DNA of 64,000 nt from NCBI GenBank assembly GCA_036337295.1, contig JAYZEN010000008.1, positions 1-64,000 on the forward strand, written 5' to 3'. The translations under genes and the position numbers were made by a program. This stretch comes from Ketobacter sp036337295. Its GTDB lineage: Bacteria > Pseudomonadota > Gammaproteobacteria > Pseudomonadales > Ketobacteraceae. The notes below the pieces were generated by a model. The model did not search any database. It was not told where the DNA came from and worked only from the letters and a program-made list of their open reading frames with translations. Positions 51,129-60,353 of this stretch are shown piece after piece (the first letter of the stretch is position 1; every line of letters starts with the position of its first letter).

Positions 51129-52934
51129 TCAGCGTTCCCGCTTACTGGATTTGATGTCATCCACTTGCGTTTCGTACGCACTTGCAAACTCCTCACCAAA
51201 GAGGCGATTGAAGCTGGTTTCCGGATCTTGTTGAAGTTTATCAAAGTATTCCGCATAGGCATCCCACAGACGGGCTTTTTTACTGCCCAACAGGCCTTTT
51301 GAGGCGCCTTCCCCCAATCGGGACTCCAATGCGTCCGGTGAAAATTTAGCCAACATCTTCTCATAGGCGCTGCGCATGCCGGCCAACAGTGCCATCTGGT
51401 GATTGGCCACGTCACTGAACGCTTCCGCCACGGCCTTGCTGCCGGACATATAAGCCCCGGAGTGTTCACCGAACAGATAGCGCAGGGCATCCCGCTCGGT
51501 AAGGGCGAACTTCAGGGGGTTGTTTTCCACCGGCTGAATCATGGTGCGATCCAGGCGCAACTCGTTCTTGATACTGCTGCGGGCCCGCAACAGTTCCAAT
51601 AAATGGTTGATGGTGACCTTGAGGACTTCCACCACTTCCGGGGTCAGGGCATCCAATTGCTTCTGGTCCAGATTCCCCAGCTCCATCAATTGCGCCAGTT
51701 GTGCGGCTAAATCAGCACCCGCGCCGGCTGCAGCCTGTGCCATCTGCGGTGCAGGCTTGGGTGCGGCTGACTTGGGGGATTCCGGGTAGGAAGCAGGCTC
51801 GGATTGCAGCGCGGGCTCCACCGGCGCCGGGGTGGACTCCGGCTCAAATCTCGCCGGAGGTGGCTCCGTCAATTCCGGTGTAATCGGCATTGGCACGTCA
51901 GAGGCAGGTATATCGAGAGACGCCTCGTCAAGCGGGGGCAGGCCCGCCGATGGGGTATCTGGAAGTGGCATGTCAGAAGTGGGTACGTCAGCCGGCGCTG
52001 GCATGTCATCCGCAGGAGCACTGTCCAGGCCCAATAAAGCATCCAGATCATCCGCATCCGCCACCGCCGGCTCGTCCGCTACCGGGAGCGCCGGCGTCGG
52101 TGCCGCCACAGGTTCCGGTACCGGCGTAGGCTCCGCGCTGAAGTCCGGGGCAACGGCCGGCTTGGGGGCGTTGAAAGCCTGGTTCATCGGGTCCACATTG
52201 TCCTTCTGGCTCCCCTTCCACCAGTCAGGATCATCTTCGTCGGCAGCCGGCACGTCATCCAGAAACGAGCCACCAAAGGGCTCTTCGGCACGACGGGCCT
52301 GGTCGATGGCCGCCAACGGATCGTTCTCTTCATCAAAATTGGAGTCCGCCTGCACCACGTTGGAGGCACCCCAGTTGGGTGTGGACGGAGCGGCGGCGGC
52401 CTGGGGTTCCAGCCAGCGGTCCAGGTCATCCAGCCCTGACGACCCAGCGGCTGACGGCTTGGAAGCCTGCGGCGTAGAGGGTGAAGAGGAGGATGAAGAG
52501 GAAGGCGGCTTGGCAGATGACGCTGGTGTCGGTGGTGGTGTTACCCCGAGATCATCCAGAAAGCTGTCACCACTGGGGGCCGCAGGTGACACCGGGGCCG
52601 ATGCCTGCACGTGCTTCACGGTAAATAAGTACTTACCCATGGCAATGCTGTCGCCGTCCTTCAACGACACCGTGTTGCTGGGCCCCAGGGGCGTGGGGTT
52701 GTCGTTCACAAAGGTGCCATTGGTGCTGTGATCGGTGAGCACAAAGGCACCCAGCTCATGGGCAATGCTGGCGTGCTTGGAGGATACGATGCGCTCGTTG
52801 TCCGGCAGCACACACTGATTGGTGGCGCCCCGCCCAAGTGAGGCACCGGTCACACCGATATCCAAGTGCTGTCCCGCCAGGGGACTGCCCGCAGGGGCGC
52901 TGGTAACAGTCAATCGCAAAGTCGTCATAGGCAT
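51129..52934 (-). CDS. tagH: TagH (FHA-domain T6SS protein)
   Basis: The 601-residue protein starts with an FHA domain (residues about 1-95), with 'GASLGRGATNQCVLPD' and 'RIVSSKHASIAHELG', and ends in 'LTDHSTNGTFVNDNP'. A long Pro/Ala/Ser/Asp-rich, acidic linker (about 100-400) follows. The conserved C-terminal TagH domain contains 'LLRARSSIKNELRLDRTMIQPVENNPLKFA', 'LLAGMRSAYEKMLAKFSPDAL' and 'LGSKKARLWDAYAEYFDKL'. In other T6SSs the FHA protein is switched by kinase phosphorylation. It is the first gene of the main cluster. Confidence 0.92.
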   Translation of the reverse strand: MPMTTLRLTVTSAPAGSPLAGQHLDIGVTGASLGRGATNQCVLPDNERIVSSKHASIAHELGAFVLTDHSTNGTFVNDNPTPLGPSNTVSLKDGDSIAMGKYLFTVKHVQASAPVSPAAPSGDSFLDDLGVTPPPTPASSAKPPSSSSSSSPSTPQASKPSAAGSSGLDDLDRWLEPQAAAAPSTPNWGASNVVQADSNFDEENDPLAAIDQARRAEEPFGGSFLDDVPAADEDDPDWWKGSQKDNVDPMNQAFNAPKPAVAPDFSAEPTPVPEPVAAPTPALPVADEPAVADADDLDALLGLDSAPADDMPAPADVPTSDMPLPDTPSAGLPPLDEASLDIPASDVPMPITPELTEPPPARFEPESTPAPVEPALQSEPASYPESPKSAAPKPAPQMAQAAAGAGADLAAQLAQLMELGNLDQKQLDALTPEVVEVLKVTINHLLELLRARSSIKNELRLDRTMIQPVENNPLKFALTERDALRYLFGEHSGAYMSGSKAVAEAFSDVANHQMALLAGMRSAYEKMLAKFSPDALESRLGEGASKGLLGSKKARLWDAYAEYFDKLQQDPETSFNRLFGEEFASAYETQVDDIKSSKRER

Positions 52935-53281
52935 TCTGCAGTTATTACAACCATTTATTCAGTATATAGCAGGCTCAGCGGAGAGCAGGGTCGAGAGGTC
53001 CACAATGTGTGCCAACATAACGGAATTGGTATTTTTTTACCATGTTTGAACCGGGGCCCGGAGAGCACAATCACAAATTGGTCACTGATTGTTCAAGTTT
53101 AGGCCGGATGGAGCCGCTTTCCATTTACACGTTGCAAACCCCCAAACTGGGGTATAGAGTTTTAAGCAGTGTTGAGTGCCCAATAGAAGCATTAGCCGCC
53201 CACCGTGCAGTAAAGTATAAAATAAAAACAATAATATAGCGGACTGGGGCTAACAGTATGTGAATCATTGAGGCTGTACCT
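52935..53281. other. Divergent promoter region between tagH and the patatin gene
   Basis: No gene is visible in these 347 bases. They must hold the - strand promoter for the T6SS block and the + strand promoter for the patatin gene. The last 60 bases before the patatin ATG are AT-rich (taaaataaaaacaataata). A TGGCACACATTGTGG on the - strand is sigma54-like but lacks the -12 GC. Confidence 0.5.
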
Positions 53282-54805
53282 ATGCAATCGCTTACCATTC
53301 CCCCCATCCCCCCGCTGCTGACCTCCGGCAAATCCAATTTACGCCAATTAGAAAAGCGCATGGACTCCGTGCACAACTACGACGATTGGTATGCCCTGGC
53401 CCGGGAGCACGACATGCTGTCCGGTGCTGAACAGTGGCGGGATGCGGAGCGCTCCAACCTGTACGATTACGCCGCCATTCGTTCCCGCCACGACAAACTG
53501 AAAGACCTGCTCAACGCCGGCGCCCACCAGGAATTGCTCTATGCCCTGAATGAAGGGGTGCACGGCAATATGGGCGGCATGGGTCGCCCCATTCTCTATT
53601 CCCGCGCCATGGCCGGCACCAAGAATCTGATCGACAGTTACGTGGCCACCATTGCCCAGGCACTGGAGTTCATCCACCACAGCCCGGAAGACATCATCTC
53701 CTACCCCGAGAAAGTGGACTTTTTCCGCCGTGCCAGCCACTGTTACGGACGCAGCGCCCTGTTGCTCAGCGGCGGCGCCGGCCTGATTTATTTCCATCAC
53801 GGCGTGGTGCAGGAGCTCATCGATCACGACCTGCTGCCGAACGTGGTGTCCGGCGCCAGTGCCGGCTCCATCGTCTCCGCCCTGCTGGGCACCAAAACCG
53901 ATGCCGAGCTGAAGCAGGGGTTTTTCACCGACAAACAGTACGAGGAAACCAAGAAGACCCGCCTCATGGACGTATTCATGGGCCGTGTTTCCGATGAGGA
54001 CGCCAAAGCCGCCCGGGAGCGGACCCTGGACGAAATCGTGCCCCTGGACCTCACCTTTCAGGAAGCCTTCGAACTCACCGGCCGCTATATCAACATTTCT
54101 ATTTCCCCGGCGGAAAAACACCAGTCTTCCCGCCTGATGAATGCCATCACCTCCCCCAATGTTTATATCCGTTCCGCCGTATCCGCCTCCTCCAGTATTC
54201 CCGGGCTGATGCCATCGGAGCGGCTGTATGCCAAAGGCTTTGATGGCAAACCGCGTCCTTACCTGGCCCGCCGCCGTTGGGTGGATGGTTCCGTGTCGGG
54301 GGATTTACCGGCCAAACGCCTGAGCCGGATCTACGGGGTGAACCATTTTATCGTCAGCCTGATCAACCCCATGGTAGTGCCCTTTGTTGAGGACATCACC
54401 ACCCGACACACCAAGGGTTTCCGCCACACGCTGTCCGAAGCCTTTATTAAAGTGCTGAACGAAACCCTGGCCAATTCCGAGCGCTTCTTTGATCGTCGCG
54501 GTGAAATGGGCAGTCGCATTGCCGCCCAGATTGCCTACACCGTGCGCATGCTGGAACAGAACTACCTGGGGGACATCAATATCCTGTTGCGCAAACAGGA
54601 TTTCAAATGGCGGCAGACGGTGTTTGAATTCAAAGAAGGGGAAATAGAAAACCTGGTGGACATCGGCATGCGTTCCACCTGGTCCAAACTGGCACAAATT
54701 AAAAACGCGGCACTGATTTCCAAAACCCTGGACCGAATTCTGGAACAGCTCAACCGCGAAGGGCTGAGCGAACCGGCGAAAGGCATTCACCACATCTACA
54801 ACTAG
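53282..54805 (+). CDS. Patatin-like phospholipase with DUF3336 (cytosolic type)
   Basis: The 507-residue protein has the N-terminal DUF3336 segment (residues about 20-150, 'YDDWYALAREHDMLSGAEQWR'). The patatin domain contains 'LLSGGAGLIYFHHGVVQEL', the nucleophile elbow 'GASAGS' (Ser193) and the catalytic Asp in 'WVDGSVSGDLP' (Asp335). No signal peptide is present. Homologues are triacylglycerol lipases or lysophospholipid-acting enzymes. It lies next to the T6SS start, so a secreted-effector role is conceivable, but no immunity gene is adjacent. It converges on a second patatin gene. Confidence 0.87.
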   Translation: MQSLTIPPIPPLLTSGKSNLRQLEKRMDSVHNYDDWYALAREHDMLSGAEQWRDAERSNLYDYAAIRSRHDKLKDLLNAGAHQELLYALNEGVHGNMGGMGRPILYSRAMAGTKNLIDSYVATIAQALEFIHHSPEDIISYPEKVDFFRRASHCYGRSALLLSGGAGLIYFHHGVVQELIDHDLLPNVVSGASAGSIVSALLGTKTDAELKQGFFTDKQYEETKKTRLMDVFMGRVSDEDAKAARERTLDEIVPLDLTFQEAFELTGRYINISISPAEKHQSSRLMNAITSPNVYIRSAVSASSSIPGLMPSERLYAKGFDGKPRPYLARRRWVDGSVSGDLPAKRLSRIYGVNHFIVSLINPMVVPFVEDITTRHTKGFRHTLSEAFIKVLNETLANSERFFDRRGEMGSRIAAQIAYTVRMLEQNYLGDINILLRKQDFKWRQTVFEFKEGEIENLVDIGMRSTWSKLAQIKNAALISKTLDRILEQLNREGLSEPAKGIHHIYN

Positions 54806-54828
54806 AGCACGCGGGACCGGCCTTTAAC

Positions 54829-57057
54829 TCAGCGGAAACGTTGTCCCAGGAAGATAGCATAGGAGTGATCCCCCTCGTCCGTGCGGCCATAGCTCAGGTA
54901 AGCCGGCCCCAAGGGGGTTCTGGCACCCAGAAACACACTGCCGGCGCCGATGGCATTGTCCCAACTGATGTCATCCCGCTGCAACCAGACATTACCCCGC
55001 TCCAGTGACATGCCGAAATAAAGAGGTACACCGAACGGCAGCGGCCCATTCTTGTTCAATTGCCGATAGAACACACTGCGCACCAGGGCCCGGTGCCGTC
55101 CGAAGCGGGACCGGGGCGGCAATCCCGACAATTCCAGAAACCCGCCGATGAACGGGATGTCCACAAAAGACGCTTCATCGCTGTCGCTGACTTCCGCATC
55201 CGCCTCCAGCAGCAGCGTGTTACGCCCAAAGGTAATGGGTAGACTCCCTTCCACCTCAATGCGAGAGAAGTTGTCTTCCGCATTCAGCCCCTCCACATGG
55301 CGTTCGCTTTTCAGGTCCCAGCGATAGCCGGAGGTGGGAAAACCCAGGTCGTCCAGGGTATCCCAACCGATCTGGCCAAAGTAAAAACCATCCTTATAGT
55401 CGTCCAGCTCCAGCCCGTATTGTTCAAGGTCCACGCCGCCCCGAAATTTCAGCTTACCCTGTTCCTGTGTCACCCCGAAGCGCACCTCGCCAGCCCCTCC
55501 CCACAGGGAGCGCCCCACTGCCAATGTTGCCCAGATATCCTGCTTCTGATACTCCGACACCGGTCGATCCTGAACGTCATCAGCATAGTAGTCCAGACTG
55601 TCCGCGTTATAACCTATGGACGGTTCCACAAAATAGGCCAGGTCCGCGGTGATCGGCTGCAGAAAACGCAATTCGAACTCCGGAGCGGAGCCCAGCTCCA
55701 TGCGCCCAAACGCTGTGCCACCATAAGGATTCAAACCGGCAATTCGCAAACTGGCGGCCAGCCCGAACACACCATTACCCTCGAAATCGTCGGATAATTC
55801 CAGCCCCAGTTTGAGCCAGCTATTACCCGTTTCCCGCCCCACCCCGGAGACCACCAGTTCGGTTTTACCGTCTTCGTTCACCAGGGTGTAACGCACCACT
55901 TTGAAGTAATCCAAACCGTAAAGCCGGGACAGATCCCGATCCATCTGCTGGCGATCGAAAGGCTGTCCCAGGGGTTGCCGAATCTGCGCGGCCAACACCT
56001 CATCCGCCACCACACTGGAGTTCTCGATACGGATGAACTCAATCACCGGACGCCCCACCTCCGTCGCCGTGTCACTGCCATGCAGCCCTGGAATCGCCGT
56101 CTCACCCATTTCGAAGTAGTCCAACGCCGCCTGGAAACCCGACTCAATGATGGGTGCCGCCAGATCAAAATCCGCCGACCCGAAGCCATCCAGCGGCGGC
56201 AGGATCAGCACTTCCCCGGCGCGCAGATTGGCCCGTTGTTCAACGGTATTCACCCGCACCAGGAACGCGGTGATCTGGGCCGCCACACCGAACAACGAAC
56301 TCAGCTCATCCCGGGATTTCAGCGGCGAGGACACATCCACCGCGATGATGAAATCCGCTCCCATTTTCCGGGCCAGGTCGATGGGCATGTTGTTGGCGAT
56401 ACCACCGTCCACCAGCATTTTGCCTTCACGCTCCACCGGCTCAATGGCCCCGGGAATGGACATACTGGCCCGCACCGCCGACGCCAGGTCACCGCTGTCC
56501 ATGATCACCGCCTCGCCACTTTCCAGGTCCGCCGCCACCGCAGCAAAACGGCGGGGCAAGTCAGAGAACTGCAGCGGTACATTGTCTTTGGAAAACAGCT
56601 CACCCAGAGTGAGCTCAAGGTGCTGCCCTTGAATGGCCCCCTTGGGAATGGCGATACCGTCTTTGGTCACCGACATTCTGAAATCCGTACTCATGCCGGA
56701 TTCGAGCTTACGGAAAGGATAAGGTTGATCACGGCGGGGCGAAGCATCACTCAGGGCCTCATGCCAATCCATGGTGCGCGCAATATGATCGATTTCATCG
56801 GCAGAGCGACCACTGGCGTAGAGTGCACCGACAATGGAGCCCATACTGGTGCCGGTGACAATCTGGGCCTGGATACCCTGGGCCTCCAACACCCGCAGCA
56901 CACCCACATGGGCCAGACCACGGGCACCACCGCCACTCAGTACCAGGCCTACCCTGGCCCCTTCCGGAATCGTCAGGGTCTTGGCAAACAGCGTCACTGG
57001 CCACAACAGAACAAGTCCAACCAGACCACACAGCCACGTTTTAAATGGTTCACACAT
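54829..57057 (-). CDS. PlpD-like patatin phospholipase with C-terminal beta barrel
   Basis: The 742-residue protein has a signal peptide (residues about 1-25, ending 'TLFAKT'). The patatin domain has 'GLVLSGGGARGLAHVGVLRVLE', 'GTSMGS' (Ser71) and 'DGGIANNMP' (Asp217). After a POTRA-like stretch (about 335-410) a 16-strand-type barrel follows ('SWLKLGLELSDDF', 'RIAGLNPYGGTAFGRMELG') and ends 'SYAIFLGQRFR' with a final aromatic-basic pair. This is the layout of type Vd autotransporters (PlpD/FplA): lipase out, barrel in the outer membrane. It may act on the cell's own or foreign membranes. Confidence 0.85.
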   Translation of the reverse strand: MCEPFKTWLCGLVGLVLLWPVTLFAKTLTIPEGARVGLVLSGGGARGLAHVGVLRVLEAQGIQAQIVTGTSMGSIVGALYASGRSADEIDHIARTMDWHEALSDASPRRDQPYPFRKLESGMSTDFRMSVTKDGIAIPKGAIQGQHLELTLGELFSKDNVPLQFSDLPRRFAAVAADLESGEAVIMDSGDLASAVRASMSIPGAIEPVEREGKMLVDGGIANNMPIDLARKMGADFIIAVDVSSPLKSRDELSSLFGVAAQITAFLVRVNTVEQRANLRAGEVLILPPLDGFGSADFDLAAPIIESGFQAALDYFEMGETAIPGLHGSDTATEVGRPVIEFIRIENSSVVADEVLAAQIRQPLGQPFDRQQMDRDLSRLYGLDYFKVVRYTLVNEDGKTELVVSGVGRETGNSWLKLGLELSDDFEGNGVFGLAASLRIAGLNPYGGTAFGRMELGSAPEFELRFLQPITADLAYFVEPSIGYNADSLDYYADDVQDRPVSEYQKQDIWATLAVGRSLWGGAGEVRFGVTQEQGKLKFRGGVDLEQYGLELDDYKDGFYFGQIGWDTLDDLGFPTSGYRWDLKSERHVEGLNAEDNFSRIEVEGSLPITFGRNTLLLEADAEVSDSDEASFVDIPFIGGFLELSGLPPRSRFGRHRALVRSVFYRQLNKNGPLPFGVPLYFGMSLERGNVWLQRDDISWDNAIGAGSVFLGARTPLGPAYLSYGRTDEGDHSYAIFLGQRFR

Positions 57058-57143
57058 TTCCAGTTCCAGCCGCCAGCGTTGTTATTCCCGGTGCTACAAT
57101 AACCCGGTGTCCACCATAGCCACAATAATCAAGGACAACAAGG

Positions 57144-58565
57144 ATGAATAGCCACATCACTGCACGAGCTGCCCCGTTGCGGGCTCACCCCGTCGACCCG
57201 GATCATTTCCTACTTGGCAACCTGAAGCCCTTTGCTGCCGACATTCTGGGTTATCTGGAACAGGTCAGCCAGATCAGCAGCTTCACCTCCATGCGTTTTT
57301 TGAGAACCCCGGTCTATTTCATCACCGATGCCGGACTGGTGAATGAAGTGCTCAGCAACAAATCCCAGGCTTTTGTGCGCAACCGCAGTTTCGCCCGCCG
57401 CCTGCGCCGCCTGTTCGGCAAAGGCCTGCTGACGTCCGAAGGCGATGAGTGGAAAACATTGCGACGACTGTCCGCCCCGGCGTTTCAACCGAAGTCCACC
57501 CACACCTACATCCCCATTATTCTGGACGAACTTGAAATCCTGATGAACGAATGGCAGGGCCGGGATCGTGTGAACATCAGCAAAGCCATGTCCCGCATCA
57601 CCGCCCGTGTCATTACCCGCTGTGTTTTCGGTATGCACCTGGAAATGAATTCTGCAGACATGGAGCGCTGTATGGATAACCTGATGGCGGCACTGGCCCC
57701 CAGGCTGCGCTTTCCCATTTACACACCTGACTGGCTACCGGTGGGCGGAAATGCAGCGTATCGCCGGGCGGTGCAACAACTGGATCAACTGATTTACACC
57801 AACATTCAGCGCAAACATCTGGAAGCGTTGCACCCACAACCCAGTCTGCTTACCGACCTGGTTCAGGCCTCGCAGCAACATGGCCTGATTGACGACACCC
57901 ACCTGCGCGATCAAATCGTGACGCTGTTTCTGGCGGGTCACGAAACCACGGCCAGTACGCTCACGTTCTGTTTTATTCTGTTGGCTCAGCATCCGCACAT
58001 TGCACAGCGCGTACAGGATGAGGTGTTGCGGGTGGACCTCGCCCGCTTGGATAGTCTTGCCGCCATCCGCGAAAGCCTGCCGCAGACCTATCGTGTAGTC
58101 CAGGAAACCCTGCGTTTGTATCCGGCGGGTTATGTGTTTGGTCGCACCGTGGTACAGGATGTTGAATTGGGTGCCGAGGCCATCAAGTCCAAGAGCCTGG
58201 TGTTGATTTCCCCTTACATCAGTCATCGCAATGCAGAGGTCTTTCCCGAGCCCCATCGATTCAACCCGGACCGCTGGCAGAATCTGGAAGTACCCCGCTC
58301 CCAATACCTGCCTTTTTCCGCCGGTGCCCGCACCTGCATTGGCGAACACCTGGCCATGCTTGAAGCCTGCCTGATCCTGGCGGGCGTCTGCGCGCGCTTT
58401 CAGGTGCAATGCGGTACAGAGAAGATAAAGGTTCAACCGGCCATTACCTTGCGCCCGGTGAATAATACGGATGCAACGTTGCAGCCACTACAAAGCGCCG
58501 AAGCCGCTATTCCACCGTCACACTCTTCGCCAGATTCCGGGGCTGATCCACATCGGTACCCTTGA
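57144..58565 (+). CDS. Cytochrome P450
   Basis: The 473-residue protein carries the P450 hallmarks: the I-helix 'AGHETTAS' (264-271), ExxR as 'ETLR' (321-324), 'FPEPHRFNPDRW' (367-378) and the heme loop 'PFSAGARTCIGEH' with Cys398. An AAGG-type site precedes the ATG. The type is bacterial class I-like without a fused reductase; ferredoxin partners are not in the window. The end overlaps glmS by 59 bases on the opposite strand, so the C-terminal 'SHSSPDSG' tail is shared with glmS coding sequence. Confidence 0.92.
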   Translation: MNSHITARAAPLRAHPVDPDHFLLGNLKPFAADILGYLEQVSQISSFTSMRFLRTPVYFITDAGLVNEVLSNKSQAFVRNRSFARRLRRLFGKGLLTSEGDEWKTLRRLSAPAFQPKSTHTYIPIILDELEILMNEWQGRDRVNISKAMSRITARVITRCVFGMHLEMNSADMERCMDNLMAALAPRLRFPIYTPDWLPVGGNAAYRRAVQQLDQLIYTNIQRKHLEALHPQPSLLTDLVQASQQHGLIDDTHLRDQIVTLFLAGHETTASTLTFCFILLAQHPHIAQRVQDEVLRVDLARLDSLAAIRESLPQTYRVVQETLRLYPAGYVFGRTVVQDVELGAEAIKSKSLVLISPYISHRNAEVFPEPHRFNPDRWQNLEVPRSQYLPFSAGARTCIGEHLAMLEACLILAGVCARFQVQCGTEKIKVQPAITLRPVNNTDATLQPLQSAEAAIPPSHSSPDSGADPHRYP

Positions 58566-60333
58566 TGATGGCCACATGATAACTCAGCAGCTGCAAGGGA
58601 ATGGTGTACACAATGGGCGCAAGTTCCGGTGCCACTTTGGGCACATCCAGCACGTGTACATCATCCTGTTGTTTCAGGGCCGCGTCCGCATCCTGGAACA
58701 CAAACAATTCTCCGCCCCTGGCCTGCACTTCCTGCAGATTGGATTTCAGTTTTTCCAGCAGGGTATCAGAAGGTGCCACCGTAACCACCGGCATGTCCGC
58801 GTCCACCAGGGCCAGGGGGCCGTGTTTCAACTCACCCGCTGGATAGGCTTCGGCGTGGATATAGGAGATCTCTTTCAGTTTGAGTGCACCTTCCATGGCA
58901 ATGGGGTATTGCACACCGCGACCCAGGAACAATGCGTGATGTTTTTCGGCAAACTTTTCCGCCATGCGTTCAATGGGCTTGTCCAGGCGCAGCGCCGCTT
59001 GCACCACATCCGGTAACTGCTTCAGGCCCGTCAGCAGGGCCGCTTCCTTTTGTTCGGACATGCCCTGTTGCTTGGCCACAGCCACGGTCAGCAGGTACAA
59101 CGCCACCAGTTGCGTGGTGAACGCCTTGGTGGAAGCCACGCCGATCTCCGGTCCGGCTTTGGTGATAAAGTGCAGCGCCGACTCACGCACCAGCGAGCTG
59201 GTGGGCACATTACAAATGGCAAGAGAGGACAGGTAACCTTTGGCGTTGCGCAGGGCCGACAAGGTGTCTGCGGTTTCACCGGATTGGGAAATGGTTAAAA
59301 ACAGCGTGTTGGGGCGGACCACTGAGGTGCGATAGCGGAACTCACTGGCCACTTCCACATGGCACTGCACCCCGGCAATGCTTTCGATCCAGTATTTGGC
59401 CACCATGCCCGCATGAAATGACGTGCCACAGGCGATGATCTGGATGCTTTCCAGTTTGGCAAATAACTCCGGTGCTGCCTCTCCGAATATGGCCGGGTCC
59501 ACCTGATTGCCATTGACGTATCCGTCCAGCGTGTTGCGAATGGCCGTGGGCTGCTCGAAGATCTCTTTGATCATGTAGTGGCGGTATTCGCCTTTTTCCG
59601 CGGTGCTTTCGCCTCCGGTAAACGGCTTTATAGGGCGCTCCACCGCATTGCCCTGGCTGTCCTCAATGCTGTAACTATTGCGCCCGATGATGGCCACGTC
59701 CCCATCTTCCAGAAACACGAAGCGGGTAGTCACCGGTAACAGCGCCAGTTGATCAGATGCCACAAAGTTTTCACCCAGGCCCACACCCAACACCAGGGGA
59801 CTGCCTTCACGCGCCACGATCATTTCATCCGGATGTTCCTTGTCGATCACGGCCAGGGCAAAGGCGCCTCGCAACTCACGGATGCTGGCTTTGACCGCAG
59901 CTGGCAGGTCATTGCTGGTCTGCAAATGCCGATGAATCAGATGGGCAACCACTTCGGTGTCGGTTTCTGAGGTGAAGCCGTAACCGGATTCCATTAACGA
60001 GGCCCGCAGTGCTTCGTGGTTCTCAATGATGCCGTTATGGACGACGGCGATGTTGTCGGAGGACATGTGCGGATGGGCGTTCTGTTCCGTGGGTGCGCCG
60101 TGGGTTGCCCAGCGGGTGTGGGCAATGCCGATACACCCATTGCCGGAGCTGGCGGCCACCGCGGCCGTCAGTTCCTGTACTTTCCCCACCCGCCGAATCC
60201 GCTCAATGTCAGAGCCGGGATTAAAGCGGGCAATACCAGCGGAGTCATAACCCCGATATTCCAGGCGCCGCAGGCCTTCCAGTAAAATGGGCGTGACATC
60301 CCGTGTTGATATAACGCCGACAATTCCGCACAT
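58507..60333 (-). CDS. glmS: GlmS, glutamine-fructose-6-phosphate aminotransferase (isomerizing)
   Basis: The 608-residue enzyme makes glucosamine-6-phosphate for cell-wall and LPS synthesis. It starts 'MCGIVGVI' with nucleophile Cys2. It includes 'HTRWATHG' and ends with the double-SIS domain ('CGTSFHAGMVAKYWIES', 'QSGETADTLSALR'), closing with 'PRNLAKSVTVE'. The layout and length are normal. It is 20 bases behind glmU and convergent with the P450 gene, which overlaps its end. No glmS riboswitch-type element is expected or seen. Confidence 0.97.
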   Translation of the reverse strand: MCGIVGVISTRDVTPILLEGLRRLEYRGYDSAGIARFNPGSDIERIRRVGKVQELTAAVAASSGNGCIGIAHTRWATHGAPTEQNAHPHMSSDNIAVVHNGIIENHEALRASLMESGYGFTSETDTEVVAHLIHRHLQTSNDLPAAVKASIRELRGAFALAVIDKEHPDEMIVAREGSPLVLGVGLGENFVASDQLALLPVTTRFVFLEDGDVAIIGRNSYSIEDSQGNAVERPIKPFTGGESTAEKGEYRHYMIKEIFEQPTAIRNTLDGYVNGNQVDPAIFGEAAPELFAKLESIQIIACGTSFHAGMVAKYWIESIAGVQCHVEVASEFRYRTSVVRPNTLFLTISQSGETADTLSALRNAKGYLSSLAICNVPTSSLVRESALHFITKAGPEIGVASTKAFTTQLVALYLLTVAVAKQQGMSEQKEAALLTGLKQLPDVVQAALRLDKPIERMAEKFAEKHHALFLGRGVQYPIAMEGALKLKEISYIHAEAYPAGELKHGPLALVDADMPVVTVAPSDTLLEKLKSNLQEVQARGGELFVFQDADAALKQQDDVHVLDVPKVAPELAPIVYTIPLQLLSYHVAIIKGTDVDQPRNLAKSVTVE

Positions 60334-60353
60334 GTTCAGTTATCCCTGCTGGC

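Noticed and set aside
52935..53010. Sigma54-like TGGCACACATTGTGG before tagH
   Set aside because: The -12 element has GG where GC is required, so it fails the most conserved position.
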